A stretch of 64,000 bases of DNA, taken from positions 62,001-126,000 of the forward strand of contig JAMXLM010000002.1 of assembly GCA_024280995.1 (NCBI GenBank), in the 5' to 3' direction. This document shows positions 34,547-44,056 of this stretch, in pieces. How positions within the stretch are numbered: position 1 is the stretch's first letter; each line of letters begins with the position of its first letter. The stretch is from Candidatus Dormiibacterota bacterium. GTDB taxonomy: Bacteria; Chloroflexota; Dormibacteria; Dormibacterales; Dormibacteraceae. Made by a program: the position numbers and the translations under genes. Below the pieces are notes generated by a model. The model was given only the letters and a program-made list of their open reading frames with translations, was not told the origin of the DNA and did no database searches.

Positions 34547-34813
34547 TCTCCTGATCCCGAGCTTGGCGACGAGGGCGCGATAGCGCTCGACGTCGGTGTC
34601 CCTCAGGTAGTTCAGCAGTCGCCGTTGCTTGCCGACCAGGAGAAGGAGGCCGCGGCGGGAGTGGTGGTCTTTGGCGTGCGTCTTGAGGTGCTCGGTGAGC
34701 TCCTTGATTCGCGCGTTCGAAAGGGCGATCTGGACTTCCGGGGATCCCGTGTCCTTGTCTGCGCGCCGATGTTCCGCGATCAGCCTGCCCTTGACTTCGT
34801 TCTCTACTGCCAA
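34544..34813 (-). CDS. rpsO: 30S ribosomal protein S15
   Basis: An 89-residue S15, normal length, with the signature [26 protein letters not shown] and [19 protein letters not shown]. It binds 16S rRNA in the platform and bridges to the 50S subunit. The start lies 28 bases after the stop of the ggt gene. pnp follows after about 167 bases containing a repeat and a hairpin. Confidence 0.97.
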   Translation of the reverse strand: MAVENEVKGRLIAEHRRADKDTGSPEVQIALSNARIKELTEHLKTHAKDHHSRRGLLLLVGKQRRLLNYLRDTDVERYRALVAKLGIRR

Positions 34814-34841
34814 ACTCGCCCGCCAGTATACGGGGAGGCCG

Positions 34842-36311
34842 CTACGGGCTGTACTCGACGCTCCCGTCGGAGCGTGGATCAGCGCCGGCGCGCCACCGGC
34901 CGGGGCCGTCGATCACGATCGCGTGCGAGTGGCCCAGCTGGTGGTATCGAGGCGGCACCAGCCGAACTCGACGGTCAGTCCGCGCCATCTCCGCGGCGCC
35001 CGGGTAGTCGGCCTCGACGATCATCGTCACGCCGTCGGAAAGAATTGCCTTCCGCGGCCGGGCCACCGCCTCCGCCGGGTCCAGCCCGTCGTTGACGAGG
35101 TTCCGCAGCACCTGTGTCTGGATCTGCGGCTGGCGGTCGCTGCCCATCGTCCCGAACGCGGCCCACGGCTTGCCGTCTCGAGAGGCCATCGCCGGGATCA
35201 GCGTGTGCATCGTCCGCTTCTTCGGCTCCAGGCGATTGACGCGGGTCGGGTCCAGGCTGAAGTACGCGCCGCGATTCTGGAGCAGCATGCCGGTGCCTTC
35301 GGCGACGATCCCCGAACCGAAGTCGTAAGCGACGCTCTGGATGAGCGAGATCAGGTTGCCGTGCTCGTCGGCGGCGCACAGATAGACGGTGTCGCCCGCC
35401 CTCGGTGTCGCGTCGAGCGCGCCGGCGGCCTCGTAGGCCGGGTCGAGAAACGGCGCGCTGGGCGTCGGCGAGAAATCCGGGTCGGTGATGTACCGGTCGC
35501 GCAGCGCGTAAGCCGCCTGGCGCGCGCGGCGAAATTCCTGCCCCGCCTCCATGCGCAGCAGCATCGAGGCTGCCACGAGCCCCATGGTGGGCGCCGGAAG
35601 CTCGTAAAGGACCAGGTCGCGGTACGGAAATGCCATCGGCTCGACCCACTCCGAGTGGTGCGTCGCAAGGTCCTCGCGCGTGATCAGGCCGTCCCGGCGC
35701 TTGAGCGCGGCTGCGATCGCGACCCCGATCTCGCCGCGGTAGAAGACGTTGAGACCGCCCCTGCCGATGTCGTCGAGCGCGGATGCCAGGTCGGGGTTGC
35801 GCAGCAGCATGCCCGCATCCATCGGCGGGTACAGCTCGTAGGCGGCCGGCTCGCGGATCAGGAATTCGGCCGCTCGCATGAGGTGCTCGGAGAGGTCCTT
35901 CGTGATCAGGTAACCGTCCTGCGCAAGCCCTCGCGCCGCTTCGAGCACCGCTCCCATGCCGACGCTTCCGTATCTCTCGAGCAGCCTCCCCCACGCCTCG
36001 ACGGTTCCGGGGACGGTGACCGGGAGCGCGCCGCGCGTGGGCATCTCGTCGAAGCCGCGTCCGCGGACAGCCTCGATGGTCGCCTTCTCGCCTGAGCGAC
36101 CGGCGCCGATCAGCCCGACGGGCGCCGCCTGGCCCGCCGGCCACACGATCGCCATCAGGTCGCCGGCCACCGAGGTCATGTGCGGATAGACGACGCACAG
36201 CACCGCGTCCGCGGCAATCGCCGCGTCGATCGCGTTGCCCCCGTCCCGCAGGACCTGCGCCCCCACCTCGCTGGCGGTGTGGTGAGGGGTCGCGATGACC
36301 CCTCTTGTCAC
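34842..36311 (-). CDS. ggt: Gamma-glutamyltranspeptidase-family hydrolase
   Basis: A 489-residue Ntn-hydrolase precursor. It begins with [25 protein letters not shown], typical of the family, and the autocleavage threonine is expected at [15 protein letters not shown] near residue 310. It is shorter than enterobacterial GGT and has no signal peptide, so a cytoplasmic role in gamma-glutamyl or related amide hydrolysis is more likely than periplasmic glutathione breakdown. Substrate uncertain. It is followed by rpsO with a 28-base gap. Confidence 0.85.
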   Translation of the reverse strand: MTRGVIATPHHTASEVGAQVLRDGGNAIDAAIAADAVLCVVYPHMTSVAGDLMAIVWPAGQAAPVGLIGAGRSGEKATIEAVRGRGFDEMPTRGALPVTVPGTVEAWGRLLERYGSVGMGAVLEAARGLAQDGYLITKDLSEHLMRAAEFLIREPAAYELYPPMDAGMLLRNPDLASALDDIGRGGLNVFYRGEIGVAIAAALKRRDGLITREDLATHHSEWVEPMAFPYRDLVLYELPAPTMGLVAASMLLRMEAGQEFRRARQAAYALRDRYITDPDFSPTPSAPFLDPAYEAAGALDATPRAGDTVYLCAADEHGNLISLIQSVAYDFGSGIVAEGTGMLLQNRGAYFSLDPTRVNRLEPKKRTMHTLIPAMASRDGKPWAAFGTMGSDRQPQIQTQVLRNLVNDGLDPAEAVARPRKAILSDGVTMIVEADYPGAAEMARTDRRVRLVPPRYHQLGHSHAIVIDGPGRWRAGADPRSDGSVEYSP

Positions 36312-36312
36312 G

Positions 36313-36344
36313 AGAAGGGCGCCCTGCGCGCGCCCGGCGTCATC
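36313..36344. repeat. Short palindromic repeat (30-base family), copy 3
   Basis: GGGCGC and GCGCCC pair around CCTGCGC. It occupies the gap between the lipid-kinase stop and the ggt start and includes the kinase stop codon. Confidence 0.6.
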
Positions 36345-37284
36345 GAGGCGTTATGAACTCGATCGCGCCCGGCTGGATCTCGAAGAGCGCAGGCAGAAAG
36401 CCGACCGCCTCCCCGTCGACGTCGATCCGCACCTTCTCGGGTGACGTGACAGACACGCGCTTGCCGTACATGAGCTCCATTTTCGGATTGTTCTGTTCGA
36501 GGTGCCTGCCGCTGCGGATGTCATTCATGCCGCGCATCGTCTCGAGCTTGCCGGCGTTCTTGATGAGAATCACGTCGAAGACGCCGTCGGTCGGAGATGC
36601 CGAGGGTGCCATCTGCATGCCGCCGCCGAAGAACTGGCAGTTGGCGATGACCACCTGCTGCGCTTTCGGCAGCTGGTGGGTCTGGCCGTCGACGTCGACG
36701 GTCATGGGCTTGTTCTTGAATCCGATCAGGGCGCCGAGGCCGCCGATCGTGTACGCGTAGCTGCCGAATCGTTTCGTGCCGTTGCCCACGCGGGTCACGA
36801 CCTCCCCGCCGAGCCCGGCATCGGCGATGTTGATGAAGTGGCGGACGCCGGTAGCGCCGTCGGGCGTGGTGAAGGTGACGCACCCTGCGTCGAGCCGCCT
36901 CACGAGGCCGTTGCGCAGCACCTCGATCGCGTTCCTCGGCTCAATGGGGATGCGCAGCGTGCGGCGGAAGTCGCCGCCGGTGCCCAGCGGAACCATCGCG
37001 AGCTTGGTCGACGTGGGCAGTGGCGCGCCGTTGCGGAAGAAGCCGTTGACCACCTCGTTCAGGGTGCCATCGCCGCCGACCGCCACGACGACGGGTCGCG
37101 ACGCCAGCACGTTTCGCTGCGTGATCTCGGTCGCCTCGAGGGGTCGCGTGGTGAATGCCACCTCGTAAGGCAGGCCGCTCGAAGGCAGCCAGGACTGGAT
37201 CGTGTTCCACTCCCGGCCGGCCTTGCCCGCTCCCGACGCCGGATTGACGACGAACAGGATCGGCGCCCCGGCCCGGGGGGCTAT
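36340..37284 (-). CDS. Diacylglycerol/lipid kinase (DagK/YegS family)
   Basis: A lipid kinase with a DAGK catalytic domain: ILFVVNPASGAGKAG, the nucleotide motif VAVGGDGTLNEVVNG and the downstream VPLGTGGDFRRTL. It phosphorylates diacylglycerol or a related lipid. The first ATG (37365) would overlap the upstream oxidase by 85 bases and add a low-complexity head. An in-frame ATA at 37284 overlaps the oxidase stop as ATAG, is six bases after GGGAGG and gives MAPRAGAPILFVVNPASG, as expected for the family (314 residues). Confidence 0.88.
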   Translation of the reverse strand: MAPRAGAPILFVVNPASGAGKAGREWNTIQSWLPSSGLPYEVAFTTRPLEATEITQRNVLASRPVVVAVGGDGTLNEVVNGFFRNGAPLPTSTKLAMVPLGTGGDFRRTLRIPIEPRNAIEVLRNGLVRRLDAGCVTFTTPDGATGVRHFINIADAGLGGEVVTRVGNGTKRFGSYAYTIGGLGALIGFKNKPMTVDVDGQTHQLPKAQQVVIANCQFFGGGMQMAPSASPTDGVFDVILIKNAGKLETMRGMNDIRSGRHLEQNNPKMELMYGKRVSVTSPEKVRIDVDGEAVGFLPALFEIQPGAIEFITPR

Positions 37285-38648
37285 CGCGAGCCTCCCATCG
37301 CGTGCGGGTTCATCGTTCCGTTCGGATCGAGACCTTCCTTGACCCCTTTCCAGACGCGCATCCATCCTCCCATCTCGTCCGCCACCCAGCGCGCGCGAGC
37401 CTGCCCGACGCCGTGGTGGTGGCTGATCGTCGCCCCGAGCTCCAGGGCGGTGCTCATCGCTCCCTCCCAGGCGCGCACATATTTAGCACGGGCATCCGCC
37501 TCGGTGTCGCCTGAGCCCGCAAACGAGAAATAGGCGCAGCATCCCTGCTCGTAGGCATGACTGAAGTGGCATAACGCCATGCCGTCGCCACCTATTGCGG
37601 CCTTGACCTTCGAATGCAGCTCGGGCAGGACCGTCCACGGCGCGGCCAGCTCGATCGTGTCGAGGTAGGCGCCTGCCGGTTCAAGGAGAGTCTTGAGGCG
37701 CTCGGCGGAGAGGTCGAACCGGTGCCTCTGCCACCTCGCCCATGGCGCGTCCCCCATTCCCTTCGCACCCGCCGACATCTTCTTGACCTCTCCCGCCTCC
37801 GCCTCCGCAACCTCGCGAAGACCCGCCGTGGCGACGACCAGCACGCACTCGCCGTCGTCGACGTCGTAGCCGTTGAAGATCGAGTCCTCCGCGTCGTAGA
37901 GACGTATGACTAGCGGCCGGATGCCTGACTGCATCACCGCCCGCATGCACTCGAGGCCCGCTCGGAGCTCTGGAAATGCGTAACCGCGGCCGATTGTCTC
38001 CTCGGGCAGCCGGTGAACCCGAAGGACTACGCCCAGGACCACCCCCAGGCCGCCTTCGGCGCCGAGGAACAGCTGGTGCAGGGCCGGGCCCGCGGCTGAC
38101 CGCGGTCCCGGGCGCGGTGCGGCAAACGTGCCATCAGGCAGGACAACCGCAAGCCCGATGACCATGTCTTCGATGCTCCCGTAGCGGCTCGACTCCTGAC
38201 CCGAAGAACGCGTCGAGATCAGGCCGCCGACGGTGGTGCCGGGGAGCGAGCTCGGGTAGTGGCCGAGGGTCAGACCCTTCTCGTTGAGCTTCTGCTCGAG
38301 CGCGTAGCCGTTTACGCCGGCCTCGCAGCGGCAGATCAGGTTGGTCTCATCGATCTCGAAGATCCGGTCGAACGCGGACATGTCCATGGCGATCTCGCCC
38401 GCCGCGGGCGACAGGGCGCCGCAGACACCGGAGGCTCCGCCCATCGGGCTGACCGCGACATCATTGCCGGCCGCCCAGCGGAGGATCGCCGCAACCTGGT
38501 CGCGACCTGTGGGGCGCACGACCAGGACCTTCGGCGCCGCGGTGCCGGCGCGCTCGTCCATGATCCCGAGCGGCCAGAGGTCGCGCACGGGCCGCTCGAC
38601 GAGGGCGGCCGGGCCGACGATCTTCTCGAGCTCCGTCCTGCTCCCCAT
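37281..38648 (-). CDS. FAD-linked oxidase, alkyldihydroxyacetonephosphate synthase-like
   Basis: A 455-residue flavoprotein of the PCMH/FAD_binding_4 family. FAD-binding segments VSPMGGASGVCGAL and GTTVGGLISTRSSG, and a C-terminal SHHHGVGQ motif characteristic of alkyl-DHAP synthase (AGPS), which swaps an acyl for an alkyl group to make ether lipids. It is adjacent to a lipid kinase with overlapping stop/start, supporting a lipid role. Distinguishing AGPS from D-lactate/glycolate-oxidase relatives rests mainly on that motif. ATG at 38648. Confidence 0.82.
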   Translation of the reverse strand: MGSRTELEKIVGPAALVERPVRDLWPLGIMDERAGTAAPKVLVVRPTGRDQVAAILRWAAGNDVAVSPMGGASGVCGALSPAAGEIAMDMSAFDRIFEIDETNLICRCEAGVNGYALEQKLNEKGLTLGHYPSSLPGTTVGGLISTRSSGQESSRYGSIEDMVIGLAVVLPDGTFAAPRPGPRSAAGPALHQLFLGAEGGLGVVLGVVLRVHRLPEETIGRGYAFPELRAGLECMRAVMQSGIRPLVIRLYDAEDSIFNGYDVDDGECVLVVATAGLREVAEAEAGEVKKMSAGAKGMGDAPWARWQRHRFDLSAERLKTLLEPAGAYLDTIELAAPWTVLPELHSKVKAAIGGDGMALCHFSHAYEQGCCAYFSFAGSGDTEADARAKYVRAWEGAMSTALELGATISHHHGVGQARARWVADEMGGWMRVWKGVKEGLDPNGTMNPHAMGGSR

Positions 38649-39587
38649 TTATGGGGAGCTGTCCCGAAGGGACTGAGGGTTTCCCGCCTGCGCGATCCGG
38701 CGCGTGTCCTCGACGTCGCGTTTCAGCTGCCGGACCAGGTCCGCCGGCGTCGGGAACCTGATGTCCGGGTGCAGGAAGCGGATGAAACGCAGCTCGAGCC
38801 GCTGCTGGTAGAGGTCGCCTTCGTAGTCGAGCAGGAAGGCCTCAACCTTGAGCTCCGTGCCTCCGAAGGTCGGGCGGTAGCCGACCGACAGCGCGCCGAT
38901 GAACTGGCCTTCGGGCGCGATGACCCGCCCCGCGTATGCCCCAAGCGCGGGGACGAGCTTGTTCGGCTCAGGGCTGATGTTGGCGGTTGGAAATCCGAGC
39001 GTCCGGCCCACCTGCGCGCCCAGCTCCACCGGCCCGCTCATCGCGAACTCCCGGCCGAGCAGACGGTTCGCCTGGTCGACCTCGCCGGCGGTGACGAGGC
39101 GGCGAATCTCGGAGCTGTGCAGCTCGCGGCCTTCCATCTTGAACGGCGCGACCACGTCGACGCGGTGCCCGTGCGCTCGCAGCCACTCCGCGTTGCCGGT
39201 GCGACCACGGCCGAAGGCGAAGTCGAAGCCTATGACCCAGGCCTTGATGTCCATCGCTGAAGAGAGCCTGTCGACGAACTGCTGCGGTGAGAGCGACATC
39301 AGCTCGCGGTCGAAGCGCATGACGATCGCGTGCTCGACGCCGGCTGCCTCGACGGCGGCCAGCTTCTCGCGGAGCGTCGTGATCGACGAGGGGCAGTTCG
39401 CGGGGTCGAGCACGCACCGCGGGTGGGGCTCGAAGGTGATCAGCGCCGAAGACCCGTGCTCATCCTTCGCCGCGGATTTGAGGTGCTGGATCACATCGAG
39501 GTGACCGAGGTGAACGCCGTCAAAGCTGCCGACGGTCACCGCCACCGGCCCGATGTGCTCCTGGGGCAGCCCGAGATGAACCTTCAG
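38649..39587 (-). CDS. ribF: Bifunctional riboflavin kinase/FAD synthetase
   Basis: Makes FMN and FAD from riboflavin. N-terminal adenylyltransferase with VTVGSFDGVHLGH and FGFDFAFGRGRTGN-like loop; C-terminal flavokinase with GRTLGFPTANI and VEAFLLDYEGDLY. The first GTG (39545) starts directly on the VTVG strand. An in-frame CTG at 39587 overlaps the truB stop as CTGA, has GGAG upstream, and supplies the family N-terminus MKVHLGLPQEHIGP; 312 residues result. Confidence 0.94.
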   Translation of the reverse strand: MKVHLGLPQEHIGPVAVTVGSFDGVHLGHLDVIQHLKSAAKDEHGSSALITFEPHPRCVLDPANCPSSITTLREKLAAVEAAGVEHAIVMRFDRELMSLSPQQFVDRLSSAMDIKAWVIGFDFAFGRGRTGNAEWLRAHGHRVDVVAPFKMEGRELHSSEIRRLVTAGEVDQANRLLGREFAMSGPVELGAQVGRTLGFPTANISPEPNKLVPALGAYAGRVIAPEGQFIGALSVGYRPTFGGTELKVEAFLLDYEGDLYQQRLELRFIRFLHPDIRFPTPADLVRQLKRDVEDTRRIAQAGNPQSLRDSSP

Positions 39588-40492
39588 CTCAGCACTTTCT
39601 CCGGCACGAAGGTCCGGCGCAGGGGATCGGCGTGACCGAGGGCGACGAGGCGACCTTCGGCGTCGTGTGCCCGAAGCTGGCCGGGACCCGGCTCGGGCAG
39701 CACTCGAACCGAGCGGCCCTGACGGACCTGAGCCTCCTGTTCCACGTTCAGGCGGACTCGCTCCATCTCGGGCAGTATGACCTCGGCCGGGAGGAGCCGG
39801 TCTCGCACCGTCTCAGCCTCCTGGATCGCGTCCGAGGCGATCGACTCCTCGATCACGAGCGGGCCACACGCGGTGCGAACCAGCTTGCCGAGGTATCCGC
39901 CGACGCCGAGCTTCTCGCCGAGGTCGCGGGCTATCGAGCGCAGGTAGGTGCCGCTCCCGCAGCGAACCTCGACCGTCGCCACCGCGCGCGCGCCCGGCTG
40001 GAAATCGAGGACGGTCGTCGAGTAGACCTCGACCTCACGCGCGGCGGGCCGGGTCGCCTCGCCCTCCCTCGCGAGCGCGTAAGCGCGCTTGCCGTCCAGC
40101 TTCACGGCCGAGTACGCGGGCGGCTGCTGCATGAACCTTCCCGAAAAAGCGGCGAGCGCTTGCTCCACGTCGCGGGCTGTGATCGCGGCGGGGTCCGCAA
40201 CCGGCTCCGGATCGGCCTCGGCGTCGTCGGTGGCGGTGACGAACCCGAGGTGGATCTCGGCGACGTACGTCTTGGGAAGCTTCAACGCGAACTCCGCCAG
40301 CCTCGTCGCCGACTCGAAGAGTACCGGCAGAACGCCGGTCGCGAGCGGATCGAGCGTGCCCGCGTGGCCGACGCGGTGCGCGCCGGTCAGCCGGCGCAGG
40401 CGGTTGACGACGGAGAACGAGGTCTCGCCTGGTCGCTTGTCGACGTTGAGGACGCCAGTCGCAAACCTGTCAGCTTGGAGGCGATGCGGCAA
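39584..40492 (-). CDS. truB: tRNA pseudouridine-55 synthase
   Basis: A 302-residue pseudouridine synthase acting on U55 of the T-loop. It begins close to GVLNVDKRPGETSFSVV, the catalytic aspartate is in GHAGTLDPLATGVL, and further blocks KTYVAEI and RCGSGTYLRSIARDLGE follow, with a C-terminal PUA-like end. TTG start at 40492 overlaps nrnA by 23 bases. Part of the classical nusA-infB-rbfA-truB-ribF cluster. Confidence 0.95.
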   Translation of the reverse strand: MPHRLQADRFATGVLNVDKRPGETSFSVVNRLRRLTGAHRVGHAGTLDPLATGVLPVLFESATRLAEFALKLPKTYVAEIHLGFVTATDDAEADPEPVADPAAITARDVEQALAAFSGRFMQQPPAYSAVKLDGKRAYALAREGEATRPAAREVEVYSTTVLDFQPGARAVATVEVRCGSGTYLRSIARDLGEKLGVGGYLGKLVRTACGPLVIEESIASDAIQEAETVRDRLLPAEVILPEMERVRLNVEQEAQVRQGRSVRVLPEPGPGQLRAHDAEGRLVALGHADPLRRTFVPEKVLS

Positions 40493-41474
40493 GGATCGCG
40501 TCCTTAGAGGCGGCGAGCACCAGCTTCACCGCGTCGTCCATCGACTTGTCGATCTCCGCGCCCGCGGCGCGGATGTGACCACCGCCACCGAACTGCGCGC
40601 ACAACGCCGCAGCGTCTACGCCGCCACGGCTGCGGACGCTGATCTTGGTCAGGTCGCTCGAGACCTCCTTGAACAGGATCGCGAGCTCGAGGCCGGCGAT
40701 GCTGTTGAGGGTGTCGATGATCCCCTCGGACTCGGCCATCGCCGCATTCGCCTCTTTCAGCATCCGCCGCGTGACCTTGGCCCACGCCAGCCGGCCGTCC
40801 ATCTCGACTCGCATCGTCGCCAGGGCCAGACCGCTCAGCTTCAGGGTCGTCTCGGGACGCATCTTGTAGACCTGTGTCGCGATGTGGCCGGGGTCCGCTC
40901 CGATGCGCGCAAGGCGGGCCGCGTCCTCGAGCGCGCGAGGCGTCGTGTTCTCGTGCCGGAACCCTCCGGTGTCGGTCAGAAGGGCCACGTAGAGGTTGGC
41001 CGCCATCGTCGACGTGATCGCGTACCCGAAGTGGTCGAGCATCTCCATCACCATCTGCCCCACGGCGGACGCGTTGGGGTCGATGAGGTTGATGTCGCCG
41101 AACCTCGAGTTCGACGGGTGGTGGTCGACGTTGACGATCGTCGCGTGCTCGGCGATCTTGCGGACCGCGTTGCCCGACCGCTCGAGGTTGCCGGAGTCGA
41201 AGAAGAAGACGAGCTGAGGCTCGACTCCATGCGGCGGGTCGGACTGGATGTCCTCGAACCCCGGCAGGAAGCCGTACATCGTAGGAAGCGGCGGAGGCAC
41301 CAGCACCCATACGTCCTTGCCCTCGGAGCGGAGCGCCTCGGCGAACGCGAGGCTGCAGCCGAGGGTGTCTCCGTCGGCGTCCTTGTGCCCGAAGATCAGG
41401 ATCTCCTGGTTGGCGTCGATGAGGTCTTTGATCTCGTCGTAGAGGTGCGGCTTGTCCCGCTGCGCGGTGACTAT
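40470..41474 (-). CDS. nrnA: Bifunctional oligoribonuclease/PAP phosphatase NrnA (DHH family)
   Basis: Degrades nanoRNA and dephosphorylates 3',5'-pAp. The DHH motif appears as VNVDHHPSNSRFGD and the DHHA1 end as FGGGGHIRAAG. The essential first motif FGHKDADGDTLG lies upstream of the first canonical start (GTG 41306). In that upstream stretch the ATA at 41474 overlaps the rbfA stop as ATAG, follows GGAGG by seven bases and yields a 334-residue protein of normal length. The ATA start is therefore strongly favoured. Confidence 0.93.
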   Translation of the reverse strand: MVTAQRDKPHLYDEIKDLIDANQEILIFGHKDADGDTLGCSLAFAEALRSEGKDVWVLVPPPLPTMYGFLPGFEDIQSDPPHGVEPQLVFFFDSGNLERSGNAVRKIAEHATIVNVDHHPSNSRFGDINLIDPNASAVGQMVMEMLDHFGYAITSTMAANLYVALLTDTGGFRHENTTPRALEDAARLARIGADPGHIATQVYKMRPETTLKLSGLALATMRVEMDGRLAWAKVTRRMLKEANAAMAESEGIIDTLNSIAGLELAILFKEVSSDLTKISVRSRGGVDAAALCAQFGGGGHIRAAGAEIDKSMDDAVKLVLAASKDAILAASPPS

Positions 41475-41836
41475 TGCGGTTCCTCCGGTGAGGGCGGAAG
41501 CACTTCTTTCAGGAGCTCGGAGATGTGCACCGCGTACTCGATCGACGGATCGAGCTCGAAACGAAGGTCGGGTGAGAACTTCAGGTTCTGCAACCGCCGC
41601 CCCAGCTCGTGGCGGATCAAGCCTTTGGCCGACACAAGTCCGCGGATCGACGCCTTCTGCTCGTCGGGCTTGCCCAGCACGCTGACGCGGACGCGCGCCT
41701 GGCGCAGGTCGGGCGACATGCGAACCGCGGTGATGCTCACGAAACCGATCCGAGGATCTTTGAGATCACGGCGAATGATCGACATGATCTCCTCGCGCAC
41801 CTGCTCCCCCACTTGATCCGCGCGGTAGCTGGTCAT
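41471..41836 (-). CDS. rbfA: Ribosome-binding factor A
   Basis: A 121-residue KH-like 30S maturation factor with the core IRRDLKDPRIGFVSITAVRMS and LRFELDPSIEYAVHISELL. The ATG at 41836 follows AGGAAG by nine bases and is preferred over the upstream TTG 41857. Assists 16S processing and cold adaptation. Lies directly after infB. Confidence 0.94.
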   Translation of the reverse strand: MTSYRADQVGEQVREEIMSIIRRDLKDPRIGFVSITAVRMSPDLRQARVRVSVLGKPDEQKASIRGLVSAKGLIRHELGRRLQNLKFSPDLRFELDPSIEYAVHISELLKEVLPPSPEEPQ

Positions 41837-41872
41837 CGCGACCACTTCCTTTAGCAAGACTGCACGCCCTGC

Positions 41873-43855
41873 CTAGATTTCTTCCCGCTCGAGTCGGTAC
41901 GTCTCCATGACGTCGCCAGGTTGGAAGTCCTCCCAGCCTTCGAGCCCGATGCCGCACTCCTGACCGGCGATCATCTCGCGTACGTCTTCCTTGAAGTGCT
42001 TGAGCGAGGTGATGCGGCCCTCGAAGACCTGCTCTCTTCCCCGGATAAGCTTCACCCAGCCTCCACGGCTGACCTTGCCCTCCGTAACGCGACTGCCGGC
42101 GATGATGCCGGTGCGCGGAATCTTGATCGGGGTGACGACCTCGACCCTGCCTTCGCGGATCTGGCGGTACGTGGGCTCGCGCAAGCCCTTGGCCGCGCGC
42201 TCCACATCTTCGGTGAGCTTGTAGATGACGTCGTAGTAGCGGACCTCGACCTTGGCCCGCTCCGCCGCGGCGGTCTGCGCCGGAGTCGGCTTGAGGTTGA
42301 AGCAGACGATGATCGCGCTCGACACGCTTGCGAGCAGCAGATCCGCGTCGCTGACGGCGCCCACGCCCTGGCCGACGATCTTGATGGCGACCACGGGGTC
42401 CTCGATCTTCTGCAGCGCGGCCAGCAGCGCCTCGAGCGTGCCCTGGGCGTCGGCCTTCACGACCAGGCTGAGCTCCTTGACCTCACCTTCCTTCGCCCGG
42501 CGGGCGAGATCTTCGAGGGTGATGCGCGGAGCGACGTCGCGCGCGGCCTCGGCGGCGCGCTTCTCGGTGAGCTTCGTCAGCGCGATCTGGCGCGCGGCCC
42601 GCTCCGAAGCCACGACCTGGAAGATGTCGCCCGCCTGTGGGACCTCGCTCATGCCTGACACGACCACCGGCGTCGCCGGGGGAGCCACGGTCACGCTCTC
42701 GCCGCGGTCGTCCGCAAGCGCGCGCACGCGGCCGTAGATGTGGCCGCACACGAAGTCGTCGCCGACCTTGAGCGTGCCGGCCTGCACCAGCACGGTTGCG
42801 ACCGGGCCTCGGCCCCGCTCGAGGTGCGCGTCGACGATGGTGCCGATCGCGTTGCGGTCCGGGTTGGCCTTCAGTTCGAGGATGTCCGAAGCGAGCACGA
42901 TCGTCGTCAGCAGGTCGTCGATGCCCTTGCCGGTTCGGGCGCTGAGGTGCACGCATTCGTACTCGCCGCCGTAGTGGCGCGTGACGATGCCCTGCTCGGC
43001 CAGCTGCTGGTGGACGCGATCGACGTTGGCGTTGTCCTTGTCGACCTTGTTGATCGCGACGATGATCGGCACCTTCGCCGCGCGGGCGTGGTGGATCGCC
43101 TCGATCGTCTGCGGCATCACGCCGTCGTCGGCCGCTACGACGAGGACCACCAGGTCGGTGACCTGGGCGCCGCGCGCACGCATGGCGGTGAAGGCTTCGT
43201 GGCCCGGGGTGTCGATGAAGACCACCGGATGGCCGTCGGCGGTCTCGATCTTGTATGCGCCGATCCGCTGGGTGATGCCGCCCGCCTCGCCGGCGGCCAC
43301 GCGGGTCTGACGGATGGCGTCCAGGATCGACGTCTTGCCGTGGTCGACGTGGCCCAGCACGGTCACGATCGGCGGCCGCGACTTGAGCTTGCTCTGGTCC
43401 TCGTTGGCGAGGCTGAACAGCTCCTCGCGGGAGGTGGTGACGACCGCGCCGTCGCCTTCCGAAGCTTCGACCGCGACCACGTCCTCGCTGGCCACCGGCT
43501 CGACGGTGTAGCCGAACTCGTCGGCGACGATCTCAGCGGTGGCGAAGTCGATGACCTGGTTGATGGTGGCCAGGATCTTGGACGCCATCAGCTTCTTGAT
43601 GACCTCGACCGGGCTGACTCCCATCCTGTCGGCCAGGTCCTTCACCGAGAGAGTCGGAGGCAGGACGACCTGGCGGCTGCCGTTGGTCTCGATCTTCGGG
43701 GCGACGGTGGTCGGCTTGAAGGCCGAGCGGGCGGCATCGATCGCGCCGGGCGCCAGGGGCGCCGCGGCGTTGCGGGTCAGCCTGCGCTGCTGCAGGAAGT
43801 TGACCAGCTCCTTCTGGCTGATCCCGAGTTCGCGCGCAAGTTCGTGTGCCTTCAT
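41873..43855 (-). CDS. infB: Translation initiation factor IF-2
   Basis: A 660-residue GTPase that places initiator tRNA on the 30S subunit. Two IF2_N-type modules ([21 protein letters not shown] and [21 protein letters not shown]), G domain with [24 protein letters not shown] and NKVDKDNAN, then beta-barrel domains. The ATG at 43855 matches the family; the extension to 43984 reads into a palindromic element. The N-terminal region is short compared with enterobacterial IF-2. Confidence 0.96.
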   Translation of the reverse strand: MKAHELARELGISQKELVNFLQQRRLTRNAAAPLAPGAIDAARSAFKPTTVAPKIETNGSRQVVLPPTLSVKDLADRMGVSPVEVIKKLMASKILATINQVIDFATAEIVADEFGYTVEPVASEDVVAVEASEGDGAVVTTSREELFSLANEDQSKLKSRPPIVTVLGHVDHGKTSILDAIRQTRVAAGEAGGITQRIGAYKIETADGHPVVFIDTPGHEAFTAMRARGAQVTDLVVLVVAADDGVMPQTIEAIHHARAAKVPIIVAINKVDKDNANVDRVHQQLAEQGIVTRHYGGEYECVHLSARTGKGIDDLLTTIVLASDILELKANPDRNAIGTIVDAHLERGRGPVATVLVQAGTLKVGDDFVCGHIYGRVRALADDRGESVTVAPPATPVVVSGMSEVPQAGDIFQVVASERAARQIALTKLTEKRAAEAARDVAPRITLEDLARRAKEGEVKELSLVVKADAQGTLEALLAALQKIEDPVVAIKIVGQGVGAVSDADLLLASVSSAIIVCFNLKPTPAQTAAAERAKVEVRYYDVIYKLTEDVERAAKGLREPTYRQIREGRVEVVTPIKIPRTGIIAGSRVTEGKVSRGGWVKLIRGREQVFEGRITSLKHFKEDVREMIAGQECGIGLEGWEDFQPGDVMETYRLEREEI

Positions 43856-43920
43856 GCCGGAACTACTGATTATGCCGGGCCGGCGGAATTCGAAACCTGA
43901 GGCCCGGCCGGGGAGCCCTC

Positions 43921-44056
43921 GGCAGACCTTCGGCGCCCAGGCGGCCATCTTCGGGTTCGGCGCCTGCGCTGCTCGCGTACGCATGCACGATGCGCGTGCT
44001 CCGCTGCTCGGCGCCTCACCCGAATCTGGCTCGCCGGGATCGCCGAATCTCTAGCC
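43921..44056. repeat. Long palindromic intergenic element, copy A1
   Basis: About 135 bases between ylxR and infB. The outer arms pair imperfectly over more than 40 bases (TTCGGCG, GGCG, TTCGGGT and GGCGCC blocks recur in reverse complement), enclosing a core GCTGCTCGCGTACGCAT then GATGCGCGTGCTCCGCTG, which forms an inner hairpin. The core is nearly identical to copy A2 at 50735. It includes the ylxR stop codon. Confidence 0.8.

Noticed and set aside
40470..40492. CTGA start for truB at the nrnA stop
   Set aside because: The CTG there is not in the truB frame; TTG 40492 is in frame and acceptable.
43856..43984. N-terminal extension of IF-2
   Set aside because: It consists of palindromic element A1 sequence; the family start [13 protein letters not shown] is at 43855.
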